Source: Candidatus Omnitrophota bacterium (lineage in GTDB: Bacteria > Omnitrophota > Gorgyraeia > Gygaellales > Profunditerraquicolaceae). Taken from it: a stretch of 19,394 bases of DNA. Under the pieces are notes generated by a model. The model did no database searches. It was given only the letters and a program-made list of their open reading frames with translations, and had not been told where the DNA came from. Below, piece by piece: positions 1-6,852 of this stretch. Both the position numbers and the translations under genes were made by a program. The first letter of the stretch is position 1. Every line of letters begins with the position of its first letter. The stretch covers positions 1-19,394 of the forward strand of contig JAUYDL010000055.1 of NCBI GenBank assembly GCA_030691865.1, written 5' to 3'.

Positions 1-27
1 TTATAAACCTAAAGCGATGAAAGCAGC

Positions 28-1335
28 ATGACTAATAATCCGGTAATTACAGATAAAATTACACAGGTAACGGCGAATTTTTATGGTTTGGGTATTGCTC
101 CGAAGATCCTGGATATTTTAGAGCGGATGAAGTTTAAAGTTCCCACTCCTATTCAGCTCAATGCGATTCCTCTGGCACTGGAAGGAAAGGATATCGTGGG
201 TATTGCTCATACTGGAACCGTTAAAACTCATTCTTTTGCTATTCCCATGGTCCAGCGCCTGGTGCAGAAAAAAGGTATCGGATTAGTACTTGCTCCGACC
301 AGAGAATTGGCGATTCAGATTGATGAAGCTTTTCAGGAAATCGCGCGTGCTTTTGGCATAAGAACTGCCTGTTTGATTGGCGGGGCACCGATGCCACCCC
401 AGGTACAGGCTTTACGCAGGGATCCCCAGGTGGTGATTGCCACACCCGGAAGATTGATTGATCATATGTCGCAGTGGAATTTTCTGCCGGATAGCGTAAT
501 TATGCTGGTGCTTGATGAAGCGGATCGCATGCTGGATATGGGTTTTGCCCCGCAAATCGATAAAATTTTACGTTTCCTGCCTCGCGATAGACAAACCATG
601 CTTTTCTCAGCAACCATGCCCAAAGAAATTATGAATATCGCCTCTAAGCATATGAAATTACCTTTGAGCGTTGAAATTGCACCTTCAGGCACTACCGTGG
701 AGAAGGTTACCCAGGAATTATTTATTGTTAAAAAAGAAGCTAAAACGCAGTTACTTAAAAAACTCCTGGGCCAATACCACGGTTCAGTTTTATTATTTTC
801 ACGCACTAAACATAATGCCAAAAAAATTGTCCGGTCAATCAGGGATATGGGGCATTCTGCTTCCGAAATACATTCTAACCGTTCTCTTGTCCAGCGTCGG
901 GAAGCCTTAGAAGGTTTTAAATCCGGCAAATATCGGGTGTTGGTGGCTACGGATATTGCCTCCCGCGGTATTGATGTTGCCGGAATTGAGCTGGTGCTTA
1001 ATTATGATTTGCCTGAGGATGCGGAAAATTATGTGCATCGTATCGGCCGCACGGCCCGCGCAGGGCATAAGGGGCATGCGATTTCTTTTGCTACTCCGGA
1101 TCAGGGGCATGATGTGCGTGATATTGAAAAACTTATTAAAGCTACCCTGCCTGTTTCAAAACATGCTGAGCTTACCCTGGATAAATTCGGTGAACCTGGC
1201 TATCAGCCTGGCCGGGCCCCGGCTCGTCAGTCTAGTCATGGACAGCCAAGGCATGGACAGTCAAACTATGGACAGCCAAGGCATGGACAGACGAAAAAAC
1301 CTTATAAATACCCCAAGCCTAAGTTTTATCGCTAG
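28..1335 (+). CDS. DEAD-box ATP-dependent RNA helicase (RhlE/DeaD-like)
   Basis: A cytoplasmic superfamily-2 RNA helicase that would unwind or remodel RNA (ribosome assembly, mRNA decay, cold adaptation). Visible motifs in order: Q-motif region near residues 37-43 (PTPIQ), motif I at 60-67, PTREL at 90-94, TPGR at 139-142, DEAD at 163-166, SAT at 194-196, VATDIASRGID at 306-316, and HRIGRTAR at 337-344. The C-terminal tail (about 400-435) is a basic low-complexity extension with repeated HGQPRHGQ units, typical of RNA-binding tails. The oddity is motif I, which reads AHTGTVKT: the Gly that normally precedes Lys-Thr is Val65 (codon GTT at 220-222). One base change from GGT would explain it. 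No strong SD precedes the ATG; a five-codon ORF (17-31) overlaps the start. The family call is firm; activity is uncertain because of Val65. Confidence 0.93.
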   Translation: MTNNPVITDKITQVTANFYGLGIAPKILDILERMKFKVPTPIQLNAIPLALEGKDIVGIAHTGTVKTHSFAIPMVQRLVQKKGIGLVLAPTRELAIQIDEAFQEIARAFGIRTACLIGGAPMPPQVQALRRDPQVVIATPGRLIDHMSQWNFLPDSVIMLVLDEADRMLDMGFAPQIDKILRFLPRDRQTMLFSATMPKEIMNIASKHMKLPLSVEIAPSGTTVEKVTQELFIVKKEAKTQLLKKLLGQYHGSVLLFSRTKHNAKKIVRSIRDMGHSASEIHSNRSLVQRREALEGFKSGKYRVLVATDIASRGIDVAGIELVLNYDLPEDAENYVHRIGRTARAGHKGHAISFATPDQGHDVRDIEKLIKATLPVSKHAELTLDKFGEPGYQPGRAPARQSSHGQPRHGQSNYGQPRHGQTKKPYKYPKPKFYR

Positions 1336-1348
1336 ATTAGTTTAAAAA

Positions 1349-1356
1349 GGGGACGG
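1349..1356 (+). repeat. Solitary half of the GGGGACGG hairpin family
   Basis: GGGGACGG lies 13 nt after the helicase stop codon and is followed by an A-run. It matches the first 8 bases of the intergenic hairpins at 3895, 12347 and 13158, but no complementary CCGTCCCC arm follows. It may be a decayed remnant or chance. Confidence 0.35.
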
Positions 1357-1368
1357 AAAAAAGAGGCC

Positions 1369-1397
1369 TTGACAGTAAGATATTAGTATGTTACTAT
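1369..1397 (+). promoter_or_regulatory. Sigma70-type promoter of nikR
   Basis: A perfect -35 TTGACA (1369-1374), a 17-nt spacer and a -10-like TACTAT (1392-1397, 4 of 6 consensus bases) precede nikR. The -10 overlaps the left half of the NikR-type dyad, which would suit autorepression. Confidence 0.7.
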
Positions 1398-1414
1398 TTC
1401 AAAATTAGTAACAC
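1388..1414. promoter_or_regulatory. NikR-type operator 1
   Basis: ATGTTAC (1388-1394), 13 nt, then GTAACAC (1408-1414). Read as a dyad, TGTTACTA and TAGTAACA are perfect 8-bp inverted arms (1389-1396 and 1406-1413). Known NikR sites outside the enterobacteria have the form GTGTTAC-N13/14-GTAACAC, which this matches at all but one position. It covers the -10 of the nikR promoter. Binding itself is inferred. Confidence 0.75.
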
Positions 1415-1431
1415 ATTATTTAGGGAGAGGT

Positions 1432-1842
1432 ATGGCATTAATCCGCTTTGGGGTTTCAATAGAAAAAGATCTCCTGGAAAAATTCGATCGTTTTATTAAA
1501 GACAAGGAATACACTAACCGTTCTGAAGCTTTCCGTGATTTAATCCGTCAGGAGTTGATTCAAAAACAATGGCAGACTGATCAAGAGATCTCCGGGGCAA
1601 TTACCTTAATCTATGATCACCATAAAAGGGAGTTGGTAAATAAGCTAATGGATATCCAGCATGATTTTGGCGGGATTATAATTTCTTCCCAACACATTCA
1701 TTTGGATCATGATCATTGTTTGGAGATAGTCGCGATCAAGGGAAGCCCTAAACAGGCGCAGAAGCTGGCGGATAGTTTAAAATCAGTAAAGGGGGTTAAG
1801 CATGGGACATTAAGCATGTCGGCTACGGGAAAAGGAATTTAA
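1432..1842 (+). CDS. nikR: Nickel-responsive transcriptional regulator NikR
   Basis: A 136-residue ribbon-helix-helix repressor with a C-terminal ACT-like nickel-binding domain. It represses nickel uptake genes when Ni(II) is sufficient. The N-terminal strand (LIRFGVSI) and two helices (about 10-45, including NRSEAFRDLIR) form the DNA-binding domain. The four high-affinity Ni ligands are all present: His77, His88, His90 and Cys96, the E. coli NikR set (H76, H87, H89, C95) shifted by one. Length is normal for the family. The ATG follows AGGGAGAGG at good spacing. It is the first gene of a nickel block (outer-membrane barrel, cbiM, PDGLE protein), and a NikR-type dyad sits on its own promoter, suggesting autoregulation. 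Confidence 0.96.
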   Translation: MALIRFGVSIEKDLLEKFDRFIKDKEYTNRSEAFRDLIRQELIQKQWQTDQEISGAITLIYDHHKRELVNKLMDIQHDFGGIIISSQHIHLDHDHCLEIVAIKGSPKQAQKLADSLKSVKGVKHGTLSMSATGKGI

Positions 1843-1852
1843 GGATTATTTT

Positions 1853-1881
1853 TTTAACTTTCAGTAACACGAAATTATTAT
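1853..1881 (+). promoter_or_regulatory. Candidate promoter of the outer-membrane barrel gene
   Basis: A weak -35 TTTAAC (1853-1858), a 17-nt spacer and a good -10 TATTAT (1876-1881, 5 of 6). One NikR-type half-site lies inside the spacer and the other just downstream of the -10, so a bound repressor would straddle the promoter. Confidence 0.45.
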
Positions 1882-1890
1882 TAATGTTAC
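1864..1890. promoter_or_regulatory. NikR-type dyad 2 with half-sites in swapped order
   Basis: GTAACAC (1864-1870), 13 nt, then ATGTTAC (1884-1890). These are the same two heptamers as operator 1 with the same 13-nt spacer, but their order is exchanged so the dyad is everted. The perfect arms are AGTAACA (1863-1869) and TGTTACT (1885-1891). It is placed over the candidate promoter of the next gene. Confidence 0.55.
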
Positions 1891-1893
1891 TAA

Positions 1894-1901
1894 AAGGAGG
1901 T
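1894..1901 (+). promoter_or_regulatory. Shine-Dalgarno that fixes the barrel gene start at 1905
   Basis: AAGGAGGT lies just upstream of the ATG at 1905. An in-frame ATG at 1884 would put this SD and an operator half-site inside the coding region, so 1905 is preferred. Confidence 0.75.
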
Positions 1902-1904
1902 AAG

Positions 1905-2813
1905 ATGTTATGCAGGGTTTTGATTTTAATGATATTGATAAACAGCTTTAATGTTTTTGCCCGGGCAGCTGAAGACTCCATGGCGCAAGAATGGAATCCA
2001 TCTTCGGCTGGTACGGTTACTACCTGGACAGCTCCGCTTTGCGGTAAGGGAAAGTTTGTAATTCAACCGTTTCTCTTTTATAATAGAACCAGAGGTAATT
2101 TTGATTCAGATGGCAAAGATCATGGGTTAGCTAAAGGCGATAAAAAATATCAATATCAAGAACAGTTATTTATGCAATATGGTATTACGGATAGATTAGA
2201 GATCGATGCCCAGGCAGTTTATCAGGAAAATTATATCAAGCAGGAAGGCCTAAGTGCTCATAAAAACGGCTTTGGCGATAGCTATTTATTTTTGCGCTAC
2301 TGTGCTCTTGAGGAAAAAGGTTGGCTGCCTCATCTGACCGGTTTGTTGCAACTTAGAATACCTACAGGTAAATACCAGCATTTGAATCCGGATAAACTAG
2401 AGACTGACTCCATGGGTAACGGTTCCTGGGATCCCGGGTTTGGTTTTAATCTGACCAAGAAGCTCAAGCCATTTATATTCCACGCGGATGCCATTTTTAG
2501 CTTTTCTCAAAAGGTCATGATAGACGGGGTAAAAACGAGATACGCTAGTTATGCTAACTATGATTTTGGGGTAGAGTATTTTTTGCCTAAAGGTTTTAAT
2601 TTAATGCTTGAGGCAAATGGGTACCTGCAGGGGGATACCTGGCAGGATGGACAAAGAACTGCATCAACGGCGATAAACTATTTGACTATATCTCCGGGTG
2701 TTGGTTGGTCATGCGATAAGGTGCAATTATTGTTGGCTTATCAGAGAGTAGTGCTAGGAACGAACACAGACGCTAATGACTCGATAGTATTAACCGGGGT
2801 TTATACTTTTTAG
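1905..2813 (+). CDS. Outer-membrane beta-barrel protein, candidate nickel-linked porin/transporter
   Basis: A 302-residue predicted outer-membrane protein. Residues 1-21/22 form a Sec signal peptide (basic Arg4, hydrophobic core, cleavage near ARAA). The rest shows alternating hydrophobic/aromatic strands and ends with a terminal Phe (VLTGVYTF), the usual BAM recognition end of a barrel. The pattern (QYGITDRLEIDAQ, GFGDSYLFLRY, LRIPTGKY) resembles the MetA-pathway/phenol-degradation-type transporter family (PF13557-like), although substrates in that family are poorly defined. It lies between nikR and cbiM, and a NikR-type dyad covers its promoter. I therefore infer a role in moving Ni(II), or a Ni chelate, across the outer membrane. 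Its stop codon is part of the left arm of a 12-bp hairpin. The barrel call is firm; the substrate is a guess. Confidence 0.8.
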   Translation: MLCRVLILMILINSFNVFARAAEDSMAQEWNPSSAGTVTTWTAPLCGKGKFVIQPFLFYNRTRGNFDSDGKDHGLAKGDKKYQYQEQLFMQYGITDRLEIDAQAVYQENYIKQEGLSAHKNGFGDSYLFLRYCALEEKGWLPHLTGLLQLRIPTGKYQHLNPDKLETDSMGNGSWDPGFGFNLTKKLKPFIFHADAIFSFSQKVMIDGVKTRYASYANYDFGVEYFLPKGFNLMLEANGYLQGDTWQDGQRTASTAINYLTISPGVGWSCDKVQLLLAYQRVVLGTNTDANDSIVLTGVYTF

Positions 2814-2854
2814 ACAACACCCGGTGCTAATTGGAATTGCGTGGGTGTTGTCTA
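2811..2854. repeat. Perfect 12-bp hairpin between the barrel gene and cbiM
   Basis: TAGACAACACCC (2811-2822) and its exact reverse complement GGGTGTTGTCTA (2843-2854) enclose a 20-nt loop. The left arm begins with the TAG stop of the barrel gene. There is no U-run after it, so it is not a standard rho-independent terminator. It could be an mRNA stability or partial attenuation element, or an unrecognised protein site, between two genes likely to be co-transcribed. Confidence 0.7.
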
Positions 2855-2861
2855 GGTAGAC

Positions 2862-2868
2862 AAGGAGG
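2862..2868 (+). promoter_or_regulatory. Shine-Dalgarno that fixes the cbiM start at 2876
   Basis: AAGGAGG with a 7-nt spacer to ATG 2876. The upstream in-frame TTG at 2831 lies in the hairpin loop and would add residues before the canonical MHIPDG amino terminus, so it is rejected. Confidence 0.85.
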
Positions 2869-2875
2869 AGGATTA

Positions 2876-3562
2876 ATGCATATACCAGACGGATATTTAG
2901 GCCCGGCGACCTGTGGACTTTTTTATGTAGTCATGTTGCCAATCTGGACAATTGCCTCAAAAATTGTTAAGAAAACTTTACAGGTAAAACAGGTGCCAAT
3001 GTTGGCAATTGGCGCGGCATTTAGTTTTGTAATTATGATGTTTAATGTGCCGATACCGGCAGGTACAACCGGGCATGCAGTAGGCGGTGTTCTGGTGGCT
3101 ATATTATTGGGGCCCTGGTCTGCTTGTATCGCCATCACCGTGGCACTCGTAATTCAGGCGTTATTGTTTGGTGACGGCGGGATTACTGCCATTGGCGCTA
3201 ATTGTTTTAATATGGCATTTGTTTTGCCGTTTGCGGGTTACTATATCTATAAAGCTGTTAGTTACAAGGCGTCAGTTAATTCGCCTAGAAGGATATTTGC
3301 AGCAGCTTTAGCAGGATATATAGGTATTAATTTAGCTGCATTTTTAGCCGGTGTTGAATTTGGGTTGCAACCATTATTGCATCATACAGCCAGCGGTCAG
3401 GCGCTGTATTGTCCGTATGGACTAAATGTGGCTGTGCCGGTGATGCTGGGTGAACATCTTTTAATATTCGGATGGGTGGAGGCTATTGTAACTGCTTTGG
3501 TCATTAAATATTTGCAGAAGCAATCATCAGAGCTGCTCGTCGGAAGCGAGGTGGTCAAATGA
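2876..3562 (+). CDS. cbiM: ECF-type nickel/cobalt transporter S component CbiM/NikM
   Basis: A 228-residue integral membrane substrate-binding subunit of an energy-coupling-factor importer for Ni(II) or Co(II). The amino terminus MHIPDGYL is diagnostic: in CbiM/NikM the free Met-His2 amino end coordinates the metal, so the start must be exactly here. About six to seven hydrophobic segments follow. The conserved PIPAGTTGHAVGG stretch and the QALLFGDGGITAIGANCFNMA stretch carry further His/Asn residues typical of the family. Upstream are nikR and a barrel gene, and the PDGLE-type gene overlaps its stop by ATGA. The matching T and A subunits (cbiQ, cbiO) are not adjacent but lie at 10078-11687. 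NikR in the same block favours nickel over cobalt. Confidence 0.95.
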   Translation: MHIPDGYLGPATCGLFYVVMLPIWTIASKIVKKTLQVKQVPMLAIGAAFSFVIMMFNVPIPAGTTGHAVGGVLVAILLGPWSACIAITVALVIQALLFGDGGITAIGANCFNMAFVLPFAGYYIYKAVSYKASVNSPRRIFAAALAGYIGINLAAFLAGVEFGLQPLLHHTASGQALYCPYGLNVAVPVMLGEHLLIFGWVEAIVTALVIKYLQKQSSELLVGSEVVK

Positions 3563-3888
3563 AAATAGTTACTAAATTTCTGATTGGCCTGGGGGTATTA
3601 ATTGCTCTGTCTCCTTTGGGGCTACTGTTGCCTGAACATTTTAAAGCAGGCAGCGCCTGGGGTGAATGGGGCGCTGGTGAAATACGAGAATTAGCCGGTT
3701 ATATTCCTAAAGGTTTAGAGAAACTCTCAAGCTTATGGAGCGCGCCGATTCCTGATTACGCATTTAAAGGTTGGGAAGGAAGATCGAACATAAGTTTATG
3801 TTTTGCTTATATACTATCTGCGGTTATCGGGGTACTTGTTTGTATTGGTATTGTATTAATATTGGGTAAATTTTTAAGCAAAAAGTAA
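3559..3888 (+). CDS. PDGLE/CbiN-like small membrane subunit of the Ni/Co ECF importer
   Basis: A 109-residue protein with a transmembrane segment at each end (about 5-25 and 80-104) and an extracytoplasmic middle region. The motif SPLGLL near residues 19-24 followed by AWGEWG near 33-38 is the pattern of PDGLE-domain proteins, which replace CbiN beside CbiM. Its ATG overlaps the cbiM stop by four bases, implying translational coupling. CbiN/NikN-type proteins assist metal loading onto the M subunit; that role is inferred here. A GGGGACGG hairpin lies six nt after the stop. Confidence 0.82.
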   Translation: MKIVTKFLIGLGVLIALSPLGLLLPEHFKAGSAWGEWGAGEIRELAGYIPKGLEKLSSLWSAPIPDYAFKGWEGRSNISLCFAYILSAVIGVLVCIGIVLILGKFLSKK

Positions 3889-3894
3889 AAAACA

Positions 3895-3940
3895 GGGGAC
3901 GGTTCTATCTTCAATAAAACCGCTTGATAGAACCGTCCCC
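3895..3940. repeat. GGGGACGGTTCT hairpin, copy 1
   Basis: Arms GGGGACGGTTCTATC (3895-3909) and GATAGAACCGTCCCC (3926-3940) are perfectly complementary over 15 bp around a 16-nt loop. The downstream side is T-rich, so it may also terminate the nickel operon before the gcv promoter. It belongs to the same family as copies at 12339, 13156 and 18479. Confidence 0.9.
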
Positions 3941-3972
3941 TTTATTTTAATTTAAGCAAAAAATAAAATTTG

Positions 3973-3981
3973 TGGTATAAT
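3973..3981 (+). promoter_or_regulatory. Extended -10 promoter of the gcv-lip operon
   Basis: TGG followed by a perfect TATAAT (3976-3981), an extended -10 element. The -35 region (around 3952-3957, TTAAGC) is weak, which the TGn extension can compensate. It sits 43 nt before the gcvT GTG start and follows hairpin copy 1. No tandem glycine riboswitch fits in the short leader. Confidence 0.65.
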
Positions 3982-4024
3982 CTTTAAAATTACTCAAGAA
4001 ATAGATAAAAAGAAAATATACCCA

Positions 4025-5119
4025 GTGTTAAAAACCCCGCTTTACGAAACTCATCTTGCCTTTGGTGCAAAAATGGCTCCTTTTGGCGGATGGATGATGC
4101 CCATTCAATATCAAGGGATATTGGCTGAGCATGCGCATACCCGCCAGGGAGTTTCTGTATTTGATATTTGCCATATGGGCGAATTTAAGCTTCAGGCAGA
4201 TCCTGTCTTAAGTGGCCTTGACCACTTGATTACCCAAAATATCATCTCGATGCCTTTTGGCTCCTGTCGTTATGGTTTTATGCTTAATGAGCAGGCAGGA
4301 ATATTGGATGATCTTATCGTTTATCGAATCAATAAGGCCAACTGGATGATTGTGGTTAATGCGGCGACAATTTCCGGCGACCTGGCGCATTTAAAAGAAA
4401 ATCTTTCCGCAGGATGCTCTTTGGAGAATGTGTCTGATAAGATGGCTAAGCTTGATGTGCAGGGGCCGCAGTCGCTTGATGTGCTCAAAAAGATTTTTGG
4501 CGAGGGAATAGGAAAGCTTAACTATTACACTTTTTCGGAATTTATTTTTGATCAAGAGACCTGTATAATCAGCCGCACGGGTTACACCGGGGAGCTGGGT
4601 TATGAGATTTACATTGCCAATGATTATGTCGGCAGGCTTTGGAAACTTTTACTTAAAGACAGCCGGGTTTTACCCGCGGGTTTGGGTTGCCGGGATACTT
4701 TGCGCCTGGAAATGAGCTATCCTCTTTATGGGCAGGATTTGGATATAAATCACACACCGCTCGCCGCGGGTTTAGAGAAATTCGTTAATTTTTCTAAAGA
4801 TTTTATCGGCCGTGATGCTTTAGTTAGAGAGCAAAAGAATGGGCCCAAGGAGCATTTAATTTATTTTCAAGCAGATTCCCGGCGGGCACCGCGCCATGGT
4901 TTTGCTATATTGGATAAAGGCCGGCAGGTTGGTACGGTAACCAGCGGTTCTTTTTCGCCCAGCCTGGGAAAGGGTATTGGGATGGGGTATGTTGCGGGTA
5001 ATTATGATATCGGTGCGCAGCTTGTAGTTAAGCAAGAGGCTACGGAAATTCCGGTAAGAATTGTAAAGAAACCTTTTTTGAAAAAAACGTCATTATATGA
5101 GTTAAGGATCAATACATAG
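4025..5119 (+). CDS. gcvT: Glycine cleavage system T protein (aminomethyltransferase)
   Basis: A 364-residue folate enzyme that takes the aminomethyl group from the lipoyl arm of GcvH, releases ammonia and makes 5,10-methylene-THF. Family marks: the N-terminal PLYETHLAFGAKMAPFGGW block, FDICHMGEF, ILDDLIVYR (conserved acidic active-site region), RTGYTGELGYEIY, and AGLGCRDTLRLE. The C-terminal barrel has VGTVTSGSFSPSLGKGIGMGYV. Length is normal. The start is GTG with a poor SD, supported by the alignment of the conserved amino terminus. It is the first gene of gcvT-H-PA-PB-lipM-lipA. Confidence 0.97.
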   Translation: MLKTPLYETHLAFGAKMAPFGGWMMPIQYQGILAEHAHTRQGVSVFDICHMGEFKLQADPVLSGLDHLITQNIISMPFGSCRYGFMLNEQAGILDDLIVYRINKANWMIVVNAATISGDLAHLKENLSAGCSLENVSDKMAKLDVQGPQSLDVLKKIFGEGIGKLNYYTFSEFIFDQETCIISRTGYTGELGYEIYIANDYVGRLWKLLLKDSRVLPAGLGCRDTLRLEMSYPLYGQDLDINHTPLAAGLEKFVNFSKDFIGRDALVREQKNGPKEHLIYFQADSRRAPRHGFAILDKGRQVGTVTSGSFSPSLGKGIGMGYVAGNYDIGAQLVVKQEATEIPVRIVKKPFLKKTSLYELRINT

Positions 5120-5134
5120 CAAAGAGGAGTCCTA

Positions 5135-5524
5135 ATGAACATACCAAAAAATATTTTTTATACCAAGGATCATGAGTGGGCGCGTATTGAAGGTAAGATT
5201 GCTTATGTCGGGATTACCGATTATGCTGTGCATTCTCTGGGTGATATTACTTTTGTAGAGCTGCCTAAAATAGGCAAGGAGCTCAAACAGTCAGCTTATT
5301 GCGCTACGGTAGAATCGGTTAAAGCCGCCTCTGATGTGTTCGCGCCTTTATCGGGTAAGGTTCTGACGGTAAATACGCAGTTGGTTACTAATCCGGAGTT
5401 GATTAATCAATCGGCGTATGAAAAAGGATATTTTTTCTCAATGGAATTTTCTAATGAAGCAGAAAAAGCAAATCTTATGGATGCCGCTAGTTATCAGAAA
5501 TATGTAGAAGGAATTTCTAAATGA
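5135..5524 (+). CDS. gcvH: Glycine cleavage system H protein
   Basis: A 129-residue lipoyl carrier that shuttles the aminomethyl intermediate between the P, T and L proteins. The lipoylated lysine is Lys63 in VESVKAASDVFAPLSG, the standard site. Family features DHEWARIEG, YAVHSLGDITFVELP and NPELINQSAYEKGYFF are present. The ATG is preceded by GAGGAG at good spacing, and the stop overlaps gcvPA by ATGA. The lipoate enzymes needed for Lys63 are encoded in the same run of genes (8360-10031). Confidence 0.98.
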   Translation: MNIPKNIFYTKDHEWARIEGKIAYVGITDYAVHSLGDITFVELPKIGKELKQSAYCATVESVKAASDVFAPLSGKVLTVNTQLVTNPELINQSAYEKGYFFSMEFSNEAEKANLMDAASYQKYVEGISK

Positions 5525-6852
5525 ATTATATTCCACATACACCAGAAGATATCAAGCAGATGCTTTCAACCATCGGGGTCAAAAGCATTGATGAGCTTTT
5601 CAAAGATATTCCTGTAACCCTTAGGCCAAAATCCTTTAACCTGCCTGCGTCAAAATCAGAGTTCCAGGTAACGCAAACTTTACGTAAACTTGCGGCAAAA
5701 AATGCTACCGGTCTGGTTAATTTTGTTGGAGCTGGATTTTATGATCATTTTATTCCGGCCGCAGTTGATGCGCTGACCAGCCGGTCAGAATTTTATACTG
5801 CTTATACGCCGTATCAGCCGGAGTGTTCTTTAGGCTGGTTACAGGCAATCTATGAATATCAAAGTATTATCTGTGAATTGACCGGGTTGGATGTTTCCAA
5901 TGCTTCTTTATATGATGGCGGTACCGCGCTTTTTGAAGCGATGATGATGGCTGTGCGGCATACGGGACGGAATAAAATTATTCTGGATAGCGGAGTGAAC
6001 CTGATTTACCGCACTATGCTCTATACTTATACTTCGAATCTTTCCATTGAATTCGTGGAGATTCCGGTTGTGCATGGGCAAAGCTGCCGCGAAGAGTTGT
6101 TTAAGTTTCTGGACGATAAGACCGCTGCGGTAATTTTTCAGAATCCTAATTTTTTTGGCGCAGTTGATGACCATAGCGATATGGTAGAGCGGGTGCATAA
6201 GTTTGGTGCTTTGGCCATTGCTTCAGTGTATCCGGTTTCTTTGGGCATGTTAAAGACTCCGGGAGAGATGGGATTTGACATTGCTACAGGGGAGGGGCAG
6301 AGTTTAGGAATTCCGCTCTCTTTTGGCGGGCCGTATCTTGGATTTATGGCGGCAAGAAGCCAGTTAGTGCGTCAGATGCCCGGCAGGATTGTGGGAGCCA
6401 CTGTTGATAGCGACGGCAAAAGAGGTTTTGTGTTGACTTTGCAGACCCGCGAACAGCATATCCGTCGGGAAAAGGCGACCTCCAACATCTGTTCAAATGA
6501 AGCGCTCTGCGCTTTACGGGCAGCAGTATTTATGTCGCTCTTAGGCAGGGAGGGTTTTAAGGAGTTAGCCGAGCATAACTACCAGAAGGCGGAGTTTGCC
6601 AAAGAGATATTATCGCGGATTAACGGCGTGCAGGTAAAACGTTCTTCTCCTACTTTTAATGAATTTACAGTTTTCTTGCCGCGCCACGCAGATGAAGTAG
6701 TGCACCGGATGATTGATAAAGGCTTTGCTTGCGGTTTCCCGCTGGGCAGGTTTTATAAAGGCATGGATAACTATTTGTTAATTGCGGTTACTGAGAAAAG
6801 AACTAAAGAAGAGATCCGCCGGCTTGCTGATAGCTTGGAGGCAGTGCTATGA
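5521..6852 (+). CDS. gcvPA: Glycine dehydrogenase (decarboxylating) subunit 1
   Basis: A 443-residue alpha subunit of the two-subunit P protein, corresponding to the N-terminal half of single-chain GcvP. It forms the heterotetramer with GcvPB but does not itself carry the PLP lysine. Typical blocks: FVGAGFYDHFIPAAVD, TAYTPYQPECSLGWLQ, TGLDVSNASLYDGGTAL, and TREQHIRREKATSNICSNEAL near 308-328. The start overlaps the gcvH stop by four bases and the stop overlaps gcvPB by four bases, so the operon is tightly coupled. Split P proteins occur in Firmicutes, Thermotogota and many candidate phyla. Confidence 0.97.
   Translation: MNYIPHTPEDIKQMLSTIGVKSIDELFKDIPVTLRPKSFNLPASKSEFQVTQTLRKLAAKNATGLVNFVGAGFYDHFIPAAVDALTSRSEFYTAYTPYQPECSLGWLQAIYEYQSIICELTGLDVSNASLYDGGTALFEAMMMAVRHTGRNKIILDSGVNLIYRTMLYTYTSNLSIEFVEIPVVHGQSCREELFKFLDDKTAAVIFQNPNFFGAVDDHSDMVERVHKFGALAIASVYPVSLGMLKTPGEMGFDIATGEGQSLGIPLSFGGPYLGFMAARSQLVRQMPGRIVGATVDSDGKRGFVLTLQTREQHIRREKATSNICSNEALCALRAAVFMSLLGREGFKELAEHNYQKAEFAKEILSRINGVQVKRSSPTFNEFTVFLPRHADEVVHRMIDKGFACGFPLGRFYKGMDNYLLIAVTEKRTKEEIRRLADSLEAVL

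Noticed and set aside
462..929. Minus-strand ORF opposite the helicase
   Set aside because: It is antisense to conserved helicase motifs, has no SD and shows no recognisable domain; other minus-strand ORFs are rejected for the same reason.
1884..1904. Upstream start of the barrel gene at ATG 1884
   Set aside because: It would place the AAGGAGGT ribosome-binding site inside the coding region and precede a good signal peptide that starts at 1905.
2814..2875. Cobalamin or NiCo riboswitch before cbiM
   Set aside because: The gap is 62 nt and is filled by a simple 12-bp hairpin and the SD; no conserved multi-stem core is present.
3941..4024. Glycine riboswitch before gcvT
   Set aside because: Only about 43 nt separate the -10 box from the start codon, too short for even one aptamer, and no conserved core is seen.
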